Below are positions 1 to 11,190 of a stretch of 64,000 nt of DNA, piece after piece. Both the position numbers and the translations under genes were made by a program. The DNA lies in the NCBI GenBank assembly GCA_029215795.1, contig JARDYH010000003.1, forward strand, positions 92,164,609 through 92,228,608, read 5' to 3'. Numbering within the stretch: position 1 is the stretch's first letter; each line of letters starts with the position of its first letter. This stretch comes from Anniella stebbinsi. Taxonomy: Eukaryota > Chordata > Lepidosauria > Squamata > Anniellidae. Below the pieces are notes generated by a model. It saw only the letters and a list, made by a program, of their open reading frames with translations, was not told where the DNA came from and made no database searches.

Positions 1-809
1 TTTACTTACCTGAGAACAAGTCCCACTGAACTGGGATATGCTTCAGAGTAAACAGTATATAATGGTGCTGTGAAGGTTTTTTTTTTTTTTTACATAAGGC
101 AGCCAATTCAATGTCCCCTTTCCCATCTTCATTAATGTTCTCAAAATATTTAGTGCCAGCTCAGTGCCCTTTTGTTTATGTAGTCCTGAGTCAGGAATCT
201 TGAAGAATTCAGTTGTTTTCTGGTCAGCCATATAGCAGTACTAGTTGGTGACTTAATTCTTATCATTTATGTAAGCACCGCTATTCAAAAGACACATATG
301 ATTAAATACTTATAAAACACTGAATACCATGGAGATATGGACACTTGTACTTAACTTTCAATTCTCCTAGTCCATATGGGGGAGCTAGAAAGGCTTTAAC
401 GTGAAGCAACACAAATGTTTAGTACGCCTCCCCCCATCATCCAATTAATAGCCTTTTCAACTAGTTGTACTCATAGCAACTGCCATACTTTCAAGTACCA
501 TTAGTTGAAAACACCTGGTCTGATTCATAGGAGCTAGTCTAGTCATTGAGAGAGGCAGAGGCAGTGGGTGGGGGGAATAAGCCAAGAGTGAGTGAGCAAG
601 GCTGAAACTTCATTAGCTTCTCCTGGTCTTAAAGGGCACCCAGGTTACCACTGTACACATTTGTTTGTAATGTGTAGCTTGGGTCTGTGTGTGTATGTTA
701 GAAACAGCACCTCCTGTCTTCTCCTTTCCTCTCCTCTTCCCAGAGAAGTACCCCAATGTTCCTCCAGACACAACTGCTTTCAGCCTGGTCCCGTACATTT
801 TTATTAGAA
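1..809. other. No recognisable gene or repeat
   Basis: AT-rich sequence with a short T run near 80-92 and a G run near 570. Small open frames lack any family resemblance and overlap one another on both strands, so I read them as chance. No splice-bounded exon can be argued. Confidence 0.5.
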
Positions 810-860
810 TAACAATAATAATAATAATTTATTTCTTACCCGCCTCTCCCTCTGGATCGA
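810..860 (-). mobile_element. L2-clade LINE 3' tail fragment
   Basis: The stretch after the AAT repeat, reading ttatttcttacccgcctctc and on to tctggatc, is the reverse complement of the 3' tail seen at about 21530-21570, where it follows an L2-type ORF2 C-terminus. Only the last tens of bases are present, as expected for an extremely 5'-truncated insertion in the minus orientation. Confidence 0.6.
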
Positions 861-894
861 GGCGGAGAACAACAATAAATAAAATTCCAAAGAA

Positions 895-1012
895 GGTAGT
901 CCCACTGAGTTCATTGGGCTTATTCCCAAGTAAATATGCACAGGATTGTTGCCTAAGGCTGCAGTGCTTTACACATTGACTTGGGAGAAAGTCCTATTGA
1001 ATTTTACTCTGT
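895..1012. repeat. Ancient dispersed 'cccattgaactcagtggg' family copy
   Basis: Contains the half-palindromic words gtcccactgagttcattggg, then aggattgttgcctaaggctg, then gggagaaagtcctattgaat. The same vocabulary recurs at about 6534, 11119, 22428, 40218 and 45408. The repeated unit is roughly symmetrical. Its class is unassigned; I believe it is an old DNA-transposon fossil of squamates, but that is memory rather than something shown here. Confidence 0.45.
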
Positions 1013-2011
1013 CCTTGTAGCCAAGAGTGGTGGTGTTTTCTGGCAGCATATAGACTCTAATAGCAGAATACCAAGTTGAGATAATTGTATATTCAGATCT
1101 TGTTTCTGCCGCAACTTTTAAAAGGATTAGGGTAGGTACATCTTCCTATTAACTACTCTTATAGAGTCTAAGAATAGCTAAAAGCTTTGTGCATTGTTCT
1201 TCAATCTTTCGCATGATGTAACTGAAGATTGATGCAAATTCTTTGGGATGGCTATGCAGTGAAGTGGGGCAGATTTTTTTTCCATATGATAAGTTCATTA
1301 GTAAAAAATTAATTTATGCCAATTGCAAATACAATGGGCAGTATGCAATGCAACACTACCACTAATATAAATGGCATTGTGATAGTGTAAACTAGCTCTT
1401 GTGTAACGCCAATACTTCTTGCTGGTACAACAGGTTTTCCAAAGTTATCCTGAAGTATAAAAATAGTAGAACCCCAGATCATTGACAGAATGGAAGCATA
1501 CAGGTGTTCCTGTATTCCTATTTTCAGGTGAGATGTTTTTTTTTTAGTATTATTGCAGCATGCAGGATTGTTTGAGCTGAATGGAAGATGGCCAATGTAA
1601 CACCAATTTTTAAAAAGGGGTCTAGAGAGATCCAGGAAATTACAGGCCTGTTAACTTAATGTCAGTTCCAGGTAAATAGATTGAAAGCATTATTAAAGAG
1701 AAAATTAGTAAGCATACTGAAGGACAAGTCCTGCTGAAAAAGAATCAGCACTGCTTCCGCAAAGGTAAGTCCTGTCTCACTCACCTTTTAGAGTTCTTTG
1801 AGGGGGTCAATAAACGTATAGAAAGGGTGATTCAGTAGACATTATTTACCTGGATTTCCAAAAGGCTTTTGACAAAGTCCCTCACCAAAGACTCCTGAGC
1901 AAACTGGAATCATGGAATGAGAGGTCCTTCCATGGATAAGTAACGGGTTAAAGAACAGAAAGGAGAGAGTAGGAATAAATGGTAAATTATCCCAATGGAG
2001 GGAAGTAAATA

Positions 2012-2200
2012 GTGGGGGTCCCACAGGGATCTGTATTAGGACCAATGCTTTTCAACCTGTTCATAAATGATCTGGAATCAGGAGTGAGCAGTGAAGTGGC
2101 CAAGTTTGCCCATGACACCAAATTATTTAGGATTGTTAAAACAAAAAGGAATTGTGAAAAGCCAAAAGGATCTTTCCAAATTGGGAGAATGGGCATCTAA
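2012..2200 (+). pseudogene. CR1 ORF2 reverse transcriptase fragment
   Basis: Open segment of 62 codons beginning GVPQGSVLGPMLFNLFINDL, the conserved RT block just upstream of the active site, and continuing to FAHDTKLFRIVK. The second residue before the catalytic Asp is His where the family has Asp. Fragment of a retrotransposon enzyme, not a host gene. Confidence 0.85.
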
Positions 2201-2361
2201 ATGACAAATGCGGTTCAGTGAAAGCAAATGTAAAGTGATGCACATTGAAGCAAAAAATCTCAACTTCAAATATAACCTGATGGGATCTGAGCTAGCAGAG
2301 ACCGACCAAGAACGAGATCTTGGGGTTGTGGTGGACAGCTTGATGAAAATGTCAACCTAAT

Positions 2362-2570
2362 GTGTGGCTGCTGTTAAAAAAGGTACACTCCATGTTAGGC
2401 ATAATTAGAAAAGGAATTGAGACTAAAACTGCCAATATCACGCTGCCTTTATATAGATCTATGGTGCGACCACACTTGGAATACTGTGTACTGTTTTGGT
2501 CGCCATACTTAAAAAAAAGATATTGTAGCACTGGAAAGGTGCAGAAAAGATCAAGGGGCTGGAGCACCTC
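2362..2570 (+). pseudogene. CR1 ORF2 C-terminal fragment
   Basis: Reads KVHSMLGIIRKGIETKTANI, then LPLYRSMVRPHLEYCVLFWS, the thumb-side region diagnostic of CR1-clade ORF2. A second, shorter copy of the same segment lies at 52776-52905. Confidence 0.85.
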
Positions 2571-2799
2571 CTTTATGAGGGAAGGTTACAACAGCTGGGA
2601 CTGTTTAGCTTAAAAAAAAGGAGGCTAAGAGGAGACATGATAGAGGTGTACACCAGTTGCTGGGGAATATGGGGGTAGTGTTGTTGGACTCGTTTGTGGG
2701 TTCCTGGTTGGTAGCTGGTTGGATACTGTGTGGGTACGGTGCAGGACTGGATCAACCCTTGGTCTGATCCAACATGGCTCTTATGTTCTAATATCTGTT

Positions 2800-4445
2800 A
2801 ACCACTAAAGCCAGACATTATGCCAGTATATGGTACTGATTGCTTTTGAATTTAGAGGTAGAGATGCCTTTAATTTTTAGCTTAAATGTATGGGAAACTT
2901 AAACCAATGGAAGATCAATATAGACTATATATCTATATATTTAGATGGTATTTGAGCTCTACACGTTTGGGGTGGAAAGGTAGATGAAGATGATGTTCCA
3001 GATGTCAGGCATTAACAGCAGGTTTATTACATAATTTTTGGTTTTATCCACAGATACAACACATAAAGATGTTAGCATGCAACCCCCCCCCCTAAAAACA
3101 GAAAAGTGCTCTTGTATTTCAGTGCTCTTTATACTACCATGGTTATTGGTACATCTGCTTTAGAAGTACGGATACAAGTAAAACCCAAACTAGGCTAAAC
3201 AGTAAAAGACAAATGTATATAAAATGGTGTGGCGATCTTATTCAAGCCAGTTTTATGCTACCCAGAAGTGTTTTTTATAGAAATTAACTTTTCTCAAACA
3301 TTCCATCAATAAAATATCATCTCTGGACAATTATCTTTCATTTGTATATAAAACCTTTACTTTGAAACCTTTAAGATATGGAGGGCATGGGTAGCCTTTA
3401 GAATTACTGCTCTTTTATGGAGTAAATAAAAAGATCCTATTGAGATTTATCTTCTGAACCATATTAAGAACAACTTCTTCAGAACTCTCCTAAATAAACC
3501 ATTATTTAATGGTATTTGTGCCAACAAGATCCTGGGTTGGAATACAATTCGGTTTTCACAGAAATTTGTCTGCTCTCAAATTCACTCAGAACTTGGTTAT
3601 TTGTGATTTCTGGATGCTATATGTAATTGGGTTAGGTCTTAAAACATACCATTGTGCAGATTTCCCCCTTTGGTGCGTGCTTTGGCATGCCCTTGATTCT
3701 GGATCATGGATATAGCCCCCTAGTCAATTTCATATGGATGCTGTGATCTCTCAACTTTGGTGCTTCTGTTAGAAAGAGGAAGCTTGAAAGCAGACCAGAG
3801 ATGCCTGAAGAAAGAGCGGGAATTCTAGAGTTGTAGCAATTCCGTTTAGGTATATTCAAGGTCAAATTTGTAAAAAGCAGTGCATTTTAAGAGGATTACG
3901 TTTTATACTTCACAATAACCAGCATAACCAGTCTAGATGCATTTGACGAATGATATATGTTGAATGAAATACAAGGGAAGGAGGGGCTGCTCTTCCCCCC
4001 CCCCCCCCCCCCCAATGTGTCACCCCTGAAGCTGACAAAATTATTAAAATGGGCCAAGGGGACAAAACAGAAAAGGGAAGAAAAGTGTGTGTTTGTGTGT
4101 GTGGGGGGGAGAGTGAGAGTAAGTGTATGCATGCACATGTATGTTGAGGAACAACAGTGGGATGGGATTGGAAGAGGAGAAGATATGAAGAAAAAGGAGA
4201 TGATGATGATGATGATGATGATAATATGAAAAGGAGACCAAAGGCTAACATTTAATAGAAAGGTAGTGATGTACTGCAACTTTAGAAACATTAACTAAGT
4301 GTTTGGAAGTAGAAAGAAAGAAGCATATTGCTTAAAAGTATTACAAAAGCCCAGTCATGCACCCTTTATTTAGGCAAAGAACAAATGGACTGCTTGCAGA
4401 AACTGTGCTCAGCCTGTGGTATCTATACAAATTTGAGGTGTAGAA
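2800..4445. other. No gene seen; microsatellite cluster at the end
   Basis: AT-rich unique-looking sequence with a poly-C tract near 3082. A cluster of simple repeats (3995-4225) is listed separately. Histidine-, serine- or methionine-rich open frames around 3896-4291 are translations of these simple repeats. Confidence 0.5.
3995..4225. repeat. Microsatellite cluster: C19, TG/GA-rich, GAT
   Basis: A run of 19 C, then a mixed gtgtgt/gagagt tract near 4085-4125, then a pure GAT repeat of about eight units at 4199-4223. Likely length-variable. Confidence 0.9.
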
Positions 4446-6530
4446 TCTCAGGCCCAGGGGCCAAATCCAACCTTTCAGGCTTCCCCAAATGGCCCCTTCC
4501 TGTTCCTTGGCCTCACCCCTTTTCCAGGACCATCAACGGTTTGGCGGTTTCCTAGTTTTTTCCCCATTCTAAAAGATTGGATTGCATCTCGTAAGGCTTT
4601 AGTTATTGGCAATGAGAGCTTTAAGGTAAAATGTGCCGATATATTTTGGTATTTGGGCCCTGCCCTTTTGCCTCCAACCCTGCCCACCATTGGCTTTTGA
4701 AAGCTTCACCGCAATAGAATTTGCCTTTGTGCTGAAAGAGGCTTTTCCACCCCTGATACAAATGAATCATCTTGTATCTTCCTACTAGCGCTGATCCAAA
4801 CTATTCCGCTCAGACATTTTTGGGCATTTCAGGAGGGCAGGACAAAAACACCCCCTAAGCGTAGATCAATCTTTCGGCAAGGGCAGGGGGATCTCAGACT
4901 GCTGTTGCTTCAAGTGACTGCTAGGCTGCCCTCAGGGACAGAACTCTCCATGAGACTATTGCGGTATCATGGCATTTGTATGTGCGTGTGAAATGATGGC
5001 TGCTTCCATTGGGCAAATGCATGGTCCTGTGAAAGTGAGTGGGTGGAGGGGATTTTGGCCCTGCTTTGTTTTCTTCTCTGTTTTGCATCAAAGTTTTCCT
5101 AACTTCAGCAATCCCTTTGGGCATCTGTTTGTCTGCCAAAGAATTCCTGTGCATCAGCTGTTCAAACTTGGCACATTGCAAAGGATTCTGCACTACTGTG
5201 AAGGAGCAGTCTGTGTAAGATGTTGGCCAAGCATGTTGGGCCTAGTTGCCACCTTCCACAAACTGAGAGTGTCCAACATTTTTGAGGTGTCCAACATTTT
5301 TCTAGTGTGTGTCCCTTTCCTGGGAAAAGTACTAATGCTGTGGACAGCTCTCTTTTAGCCTGTTTGTCCATTATTAAACATCTTCTAATTGGGAACTCCT
5401 GGTGTTCTTAGGAACACAATTTCAAACCTTTTGCCATATATTATGAAGCTGTATTTATCTTTCTAATTTGTATTTACACTGCTACTACAGCCCTTTAAAC
5501 TGAAGTATAAGATGCATATAATTCAGGAAAATGTAATAACTTTATCTTTTGGGATTACCTGGTAGTTACAAACTCAGATAATAAGGTTCTCAGTATTACC
5601 AGTAATGGTGTTCACATACCCAATGAGTCATAGCTTGACACTTATGATTACTTAATAGGACCTAATTTTACACTCATTTTCAAGAGTATGAAAACAAGGT
5701 TGAAATGAAAAGTTATTATTCATAAACAGTCTATGAAGCAAGTTAGCCTTAAGAGAGAGAAACTCTTCAGAGCAATGACTTGTCAGTTTTACTGCTTTGG
5801 AAACTGATTTTTGCATCAGCGATATAGTAAACAATAATTAACAACAGTAATACATTTTTTAAAATATAGATCTTTACCCTATTTCTGAGTCAAAATCTGT
5901 TTCACCATATATAGGTAGTATCGCAATGCTTACATCTCATTTCTAATTTTGCTATTATTATACCCTGAAAATTTTTGTAATTCCTATAATTTTCTTTGGT
6001 TGCTATGTCAATTGCTTTTTAAAGCAGAACATAGTAGTTTGTATTTTGTACGTGAAATATCTGCTAGAGAGTCAATATGTGTTCATGTGTGTTTTTGTTA
6101 ATACATTTTCTTGATGTGAATAAAACTAAAACTAGTGATGGGCACGTTGTAACTATTTTAACAGTGAAGGTATTGGGACTGACCTGAGTGTAACAAGGCA
6201 TCTCTGCCTAATCTGAACACAGAGCTGTGGGGTTTCTGTTGCAATTAAGAGTATGTTTGGTTAATTAACTGGCTAGACTAATCAATTAAAAACCCTTTGA
6301 TTAAAATGGTATCCCCAATTAATTGTGTGGCAGATTTAAAAGTATTTTTAATTCTATGTACAAAAACTGCAGGTGGCATACCCCGCTCTTTTCTGAGGTA
6401 GCACCTACTGCAGTGTCTGAGTGAATCCTCTAAAAACAAAGATGTGTGAATTTTCTTCAGAACAATTGATAAACTCTGCATACATTTACATATGAATAAA
6501 ACAATCAATCAGTTAATCATCCACAGTGGA
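4446..6530. other. No gene seen; possible old MITE 4448-4757
   Basis: At 4448 the sequence reads caggcccaggggccaaatcc and by 4757 it ends ttttccacccctgat, weakly resembling the ends of hAT-type MITEs, but no duplication or good inverted repeat supports it. The word gtgtccaacattttt occurs twice in tandem at about 5269-5301. At 6136, tagtgatgggcac resembles a hAT terminus without a partner. The rest is unremarkable. Confidence 0.35.
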
Positions 6531-6533
6531 ATC

Positions 6534-6604
6534 CTAGGAATGCTTACTCAGTGTATTCCCTTGGACTTACTCCCAGGAAAGTGTGTGTAGGATTGCAGTC
6601 TGAA
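6534..6604. repeat. Ancient dispersed 'cccattgaactcagtggg' family copy
   Basis: Reads cctaggaatgcttactcagt, then ggacttactcccaggaaag, then aggattgcagtctg, matching the repeat at 895, 11119, 22428 and 45408. Confidence 0.5.
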
Positions 6605-7581
6605 ACTCATACAAGTTCTGTTCTACTGCATGCTCAGGCACAGCACAATGCAAGGGCAATGTATGTATTGTAAATGTGACCATTTGGGCATGGAAAATGT
6701 GACCAATTTGATCATGAAGTTCTTTCTCGCAGACTTTGTACTCTCTCTCCTTGTGGGACACGCCCTTTCCATTGGAAAGGTCCAAGTGATCTGCTTTATA
6801 TCACATGGTCCAGTTATTCACAACCTTTTTCCTTCTGTGTGGATTTGCACCATGATGAAATGAAATTGCACCTCTGCTGCTGCTTGTATGTGTGTATGTG
6901 GGGGGCATCCAAGGTTTCATTAATCAGGTGACTAGATTGATGATTTTTCTCTCTCTCCTTTTCTTCCATCCTCTTATCTTGGGGTCCTGTGGGGGTGGAT
7001 GTGTGAAAGGTTTCTGAATTAAAACTCATCTGCTGTATTTGATTTCTGTGGTTACAGTCCAGCAAAGCTCTATGTTTGCATGATAAGAGAAGTGTGCATG
7101 CCAAGAGGAGATTCTTTGAGGTTTCCATTACAGCAGCTTGCCGTGCTGAACATACACATTGTTTTTCATTTGAAATTATAAAATGTAAAGGTTGGCTCTT
7201 CACCATGTGGTGGAAACTTTGAAAAAAAGACGTGATTCTTAAGCATATTTATGGATTCATGTCATCGTGATTGCACTGAGAATTACTGGTGCCCCATGGA
7301 CCATGATTTAAGAACCATGAATATATTGTTATTTGTTGTTTTTTCCTAATGATAATTCTTATCATTACACTTTCGAGCAAGAACAAAAGAACAACAGCGC
7401 ATAGAAACACAATCGTTACATATAATCAGCAATGTGATGGGAAGATGCTAACCTTTCATTTTTATCTGTGCTCCAGGAGGGGAAAATTGGTTGTGTTAGG
7501 AGGAATGTATGCATTTAGAATCCAAAGAAAATACTATTATATTTTAAGAGATATTATATAGAATGCAGGATTGTGAAAGAA

Positions 7582-7712
7582 AGGCCAGATCTACACCAAG
7601 CAGAATATAACACTTTGAAAATGGTTTGAAAACTGTATATGGACTGTGTCATAGGCCCCAACAGTTGTCAAACCATTATAAACTGCTTTAAAGCAGTAGT
7701 GTAGATCCTGCC

Positions 7713-7713
<1 letters not shown>
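7582..7713. mobile_element. Palindromic MITE, 'aggccagatctacac' termini
   Basis: 132-bp element beginning aggccagatctacacc and ending gtgtagatcctgcct, an imperfect terminal inverted repeat. Inside, attatgcaaagtgtt-like words and ccccaacagttgtcaaac recur in related copies at 10166-10317 (plus) and 29571-29680 (minus). No coding capacity. The right end abuts the TA repeat that tails the neighbouring L1 fragment, so flanking duplications cannot be read. Confidence 0.75.
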
Positions 7714-7743
<30 letters not shown>

Positions 7744-8222
7744 TTTATTAGTTTTATATACTATACATACACATAAAAACCACATCACTTACAAATCATA
7801 TATCCCCTTACAGTGCACCCCCACACCAGGATCAGCTACAAAACTTATTATTTTTATTTTACTCTTTTTTCCAAAATTGCATAGATTCCCTTGACGGTCT
7901 ACAACCCCTTCCCTTTTTCTAATACATAGTCCACAAATAATCCCCATATATTCCCAAAATCATTTTTCTTTATTATCCCTCTTTTTACTTTAATATTACT
8001 TGTTAATTTATCATTTATGGCAATATTCCATACTTCTTTATACCATTCTTCTATTTGGTAGTTGCCTTGCATTTTCCATTGTCTAGATATCATTAGTCTC
8101 GCTGCTGTCATTAAATTCGTAATCAAATCTTTAACACTCTGTTCTCCTTCTTCTTTATCATATATTGATAACAATGTTATCCTAGGACATATCTCAAGCT
8201 TTAAATCTCCTGCCAAAATATA
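7714..8222 (-). mobile_element. L1 LINE 3' end, separate subfamily
   Basis: Minus-strand L1 fragment. Its ORF2 C-terminus (8216-7899) reads WYKEVWNIAINDKLTSNIKV and KKNDFGNIWGLFVDYVLEKG, aligning with the C-terminus of the two longer L1s (WYKEIWDMALNDKLT..., KNDFGDIWSPFLEYVL...). About half the residues differ, so this is an older or distinct subfamily. The 3' side ends in a TA microsatellite at about 7713-7741 rather than a clean poly-A. Severe 5' truncation at about 8222. Confidence 0.88.
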
Positions 8223-8605
8223 TTAAGGATGCTATCCTAACGATGATCATACAGAAAAATTCATTCAACTCCCAGCATTTCCCAGCTAGCCATGCTTACT
8301 GGGGGATGCTGTGAGTTGTGGGCCTTTTTTCTGTCTAAACTTGCATAGGAATGTACCCTTAACGTGTTTGAGGGACCAATGGCTTGGATTAAAGATCCTG
8401 GTGTGCTTAACAAAAGCTACTTACAATCATGTTGTGAGGCATTTGCCCTCCCGCCCACAGGCATGCACAAGGGGTGTACTTAGAGTGACCAGACGTCCGG
8501 ATCCCCCTGGACATGTCAGGGAAAAGGGGCCAAATTTGAGTCCGGGGGGGAAATTTTTAAATATCCCCCAAAGTCCGGAAAAATTGGGCCTCTCCCGTGC
8601 CATCT

Positions 8606-8976
8606 GGGCCTTGTTCTTGGCTAGCGCGGTTGCGCTGGCCAAGAACAAGGCCCAGATCGGCAAGGGAAGAGGCCGGAACGACGCGCGCCTGCACTTCCGG
8701 GTGTGCGTCGTTCCAGCCTCCCCCCCCCCCCGCCATTCGGGCCTTGTTCTTGGCTAGCGCGATTGCGCTGGCCAAGAACAAGGCCCTGATCGGCCGGGGA
8801 AGAGGCTAGAACGACGCACACCCGCACTTCCGGGTGCGCGTCGTTCCGGCCTCCCCCCCCCGCCATCCGGGCCTTGTTCTTGGCTAGCACGATTGCGCTG
8901 GCCAAGAACAAGGCCCAGATTGGCCGGGGAAGAGGCTGGAACGACGCGCACCCGCACTTCCGGGTGCGCGTCGTTC
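8606..8976. repeat. Tandem array of three twin-hairpin units
   Basis: Three tandem units (starts 8606, 8739, about 8869; period 130-133 bp). Each holds two palindromes. Hairpin one has about 22-bp arms around a 4-nt loop (arm gggccttgttcttggct...). Hairpin two has roughly 17-bp arms (gaacgacgcgcacccg...). Units are separated by C-rich spacers. Reading frames through this region are shadows of the palindromes and give the same peptide on both strands. Confidence 0.95.
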
Positions 8977-9062
8977 TAGCCCCTTCCCTGGGCCGATCAG
9001 GGGCTTTTTACAGCAGAAGCAGCAGCAGGGCCCAGGCTGCTGCGATGAGAGCGGCAACGGCA

Positions 9063-9260
9063 GAGGAGGAGGAGGAGGAGGAGGAGGAGGAGGAGGAGGA
9101 GGAGGAGGAGGAGGAGGAGGAGGAGAAGAAGAAGAAGAAGAAGAAGAAGACAGACAGACAGACAGAGGAAGAGAAGAAGACAGACAGAGGAGGAGAAGAA
9201 GAAGACAGACAGAGGAGGAGGAGAAGACGGACGGATGGAGGAGGAGGAGGAGGAGGAGAC
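9063..9260. repeat. GGA/GAA microsatellite
   Basis: Nearly pure GAG repeat to 9125, then GAA, then degenerate GACAGACAGA and GGA blocks. It produces poly-Glu and poly-Leu/Ser open frames in both directions that should not be called genes. Strong purine strand asymmetry. Confidence 0.95.
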
Positions 9261-10165
9261 CCGAGGAGGAGAACCGGTGGTGGTGGCAGCAGCAGCGGAG
9301 AATTGGTGGTGGAGAAGCAGCAGAGGAGGATGCTGAAGCAGTGGGGCATGAAGAGAGAAGCGGCAGCGGAGGAGGTAAAGCAGTGGCGGTGCTTGTGGCT
9401 CATCTTGCACCTGCCCGGGCCAGTTAGGGCACCTCCTCCCCGTTTTTATGAGCACATGGCGATTTGGTTGCTCTTTGTTCAGCTCCCCTCCGTTTTCAGC
9501 CTCCGCGTGCACTGCATGCGGCTCGCCCAAACTTGCTCCCACCGGCGCCTGGGCCTCCAGCCAGCGCCGCCTGCCCCGTCCTCCTCCTCGTCTTCCACAG
9601 CCGTGCCTTGATTCAGCCGCTGCTCGGGCTTCTTCCCAGCGCTCGGGCCTCCGGCCAGCATGTGAGTTATTACGGCTGCAGCCGCTGCCTGGGTTCGCTT
9701 CCACCTGGGCCGACGTGGTCCCTCCCTGTTTGCTTAGCCAGGGCCTGGCCAGTGGGGCTGCTGAGGCGGCTGATGGTATTTTATTTTCCTGCTCCCTAGA
9801 CCTAGAGAGAGGGGGGCTTTACACTGAGGGTGCCTCATCCCCTCCAACCACCAGGTAATACGGTTTGGCTTCAACTGACTTTTTTAACCTAGTGCGCTAC
9901 CTCAACTTAATCTCCCCCCTTTTTAAAATAGAAGGACTGGCACGTTCCTCCGCTCTGCGCCCACCTGGGAATTGCTGCTCCTGTGTGCGCCTGTGTGTGT
10001 GGTGTGTGTGTGTTGAAGTAATGCAGGCCAAATGAACTGTCTCTAGCTGCAATCCAAGTCTAGTGGGGTGTTGGGGGGTAGATTGGATTTTATCTCTGGC
10101 TGCAATGATGAAATAAGTTGTTACTGATTTTCTATCCATTCTTTGGGTACTGATTTTGATGAATT
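9261..10165. other. GC-rich interior of the hAT, no gene
   Basis: CpG-rich to about 9800, then falling to average composition with a TG tract near 9991-10012. Pro/Ser/Ala-rich open frames (for example 9448-9858) show composition bias only and no recognisable domain. Confidence 0.5.
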
Positions 10166-10317
10166 AGAGCTGATCTACACACGCAGGATAAAACACTTTG
10201 GAAACGTTTTGAAAACTGTCTGTGGAGCGTGTCCTGGGCCCCAACAGTTCTCAAAACTGTTATAAACCGTTTTAAACCATTTAAAACTGTTTTATAGCAG
10301 TAGTGTAGATAGACTCT
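10166..10317. mobile_element. MITE related to 7582-7713
   Basis: Starts agagctgatctacac, ends gtgtagatagactct, and shares the core words gtcctgggccccaacagttc and agcagtagtgtagat with 7582-7713. It lies inside the hAT element, so it inserted after, or travelled with, that element. Confidence 0.7.
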
Positions 10318-10846
10318 TAATTGGGTGAATGTGTGTAGAGAGTGGGTTGCCTTGGGTGAGTTTAAAAACTATTATCAGTTTTGCCATGGGTGAGCATGTT
10401 GGTGTGTGGTGGATTTGTATTCTATTTTTAGCCATTATGATTATGATTATTTTGCCTTGGATGAGTGTGGGTGGATTTTTATTCTCCCCCCCCCCCCCGG
10501 TTAAGTGTGTGTGGGGAGTTTTTTTAAAAATTGTCTTGGGGAAGGGTGGGGTTTCCCCCCACTTTGGGTGGGTATGCAGGGGTATGTAGATTTTATTTTT
10601 TATTGCCTTTGGTGATCGTGTGTGAGGTGTGTGTGGATGATGATGATTTTTTTAAAAAAAATGTGGCTCCAAAACTGCTTTTGTGCTGATGCAGGTGATG
10701 ATGATTATTATACTACATGCGAAGGGATATATGTACTCACAACTTTCAGCTCGGTTACAGACATTTCTTTTCTGTATGGCTTTGAGATTGTGATTATGAT
10801 TATTTTACAGTGTGGCTTTGTGGATTCCTCCCTCCCCCCAACCTGG

Positions 10847-10916
10847 TGTAATTCCCTCTTCATCACAACAATTAAAGTTGCAGGAGCCCTGTCCTCTTTT
10901 GTATCTGGTCATTCTG
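10847..10916 (+). mobile_element. End fragment of the foldback hAT MITE family
   Basis: Reads aattccctcttcatcacaac, then aattaaagttgcaggagccc, and ends gtatctggtcattct. It matches an arm of the ~320-bp foldback MITEs at 17528, 23524, 37586 and 40926. Confidence 0.75.
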
Positions 10917-11118
10917 GGAATTGTTCTGTCCCAGCAAGATAATATGTGAGTGCATAGTGTGTCTTGTCTGAATGTGTCTGGATCTCCTAGGCTCTGAAAG
11001 CATCTTTCTGGAGAGCACCTGCTGGTTGCATGATCCATGAGGCCAGGTTCTGTGAGTGCACAGTTGTCCTTGACAGAAGGGGCTTGCACTTGCTAGAGAA
11101 AGATGCACAGATGTTAAG

Positions 11119-11190
11119 TGGCTGCAATCCAATATCATTTATCTGGGAGTAAGCTTCATTGAAATCAATGGGACCTGTTTCTGAGGGTTT
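11119..11190. repeat. Ancient dispersed 'cccattgaactcagtggg' family copy
   Basis: Contains ggctgcaatccaatatcatt, ctgggagtaagcttcattga and aatgggacctgtttctgag, the clearest copy of this family in the window. Confidence 0.6.

Larger units (their letters stand above)
1585..2792 (+). mobile_element. CR1 LINE, decayed ORF2 and 3' end
   Basis: 5'-truncated CR1 retrotransposon. Translated in pieces it shows the CR1 reverse transcriptase order: a VTPIFKKG-like start, YLDFQKAFDKVPHQRLLSKL, a region around 2025-2060 corresponding to the RT 'GVPQGSVLGP' block, then MLGIIRKGIE and RSMVRPHLEYCVLFWSP. The 3' end carries the typical tctgatccaacatggctctt followed by atgttct. Many stops and frameshifts break it. 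The catalytic box at 2105-2116 reads FAHD instead of FADD, so the enzyme is dead even apart from the frameshifts. There is no obvious target duplication, as is usual for CR1. Confidence 0.92.

Noticed and set aside
3896..4291. His/Ser/Pro-rich frames on both strands
   Set aside because: Caused by poly-C, TG and GAT simple repeats; no domain.
8606..8976. CRISPR-like regular repeats
   Set aside because: Units are contiguous 130-bp tandem copies with internal palindromes, not short repeats with unique spacers, and the genome is a vertebrate's.
8874..9611. 245-codon frame with a long Glu run
   Set aside because: It is the translation of the hairpin array and the GGA/GAA microsatellite; the opposite strand gives an equally long Leu-rich frame.
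10847..10916. Full foldback MITE copy
   Set aside because: Only one arm end is present and no octamer duplication or second arm is found.
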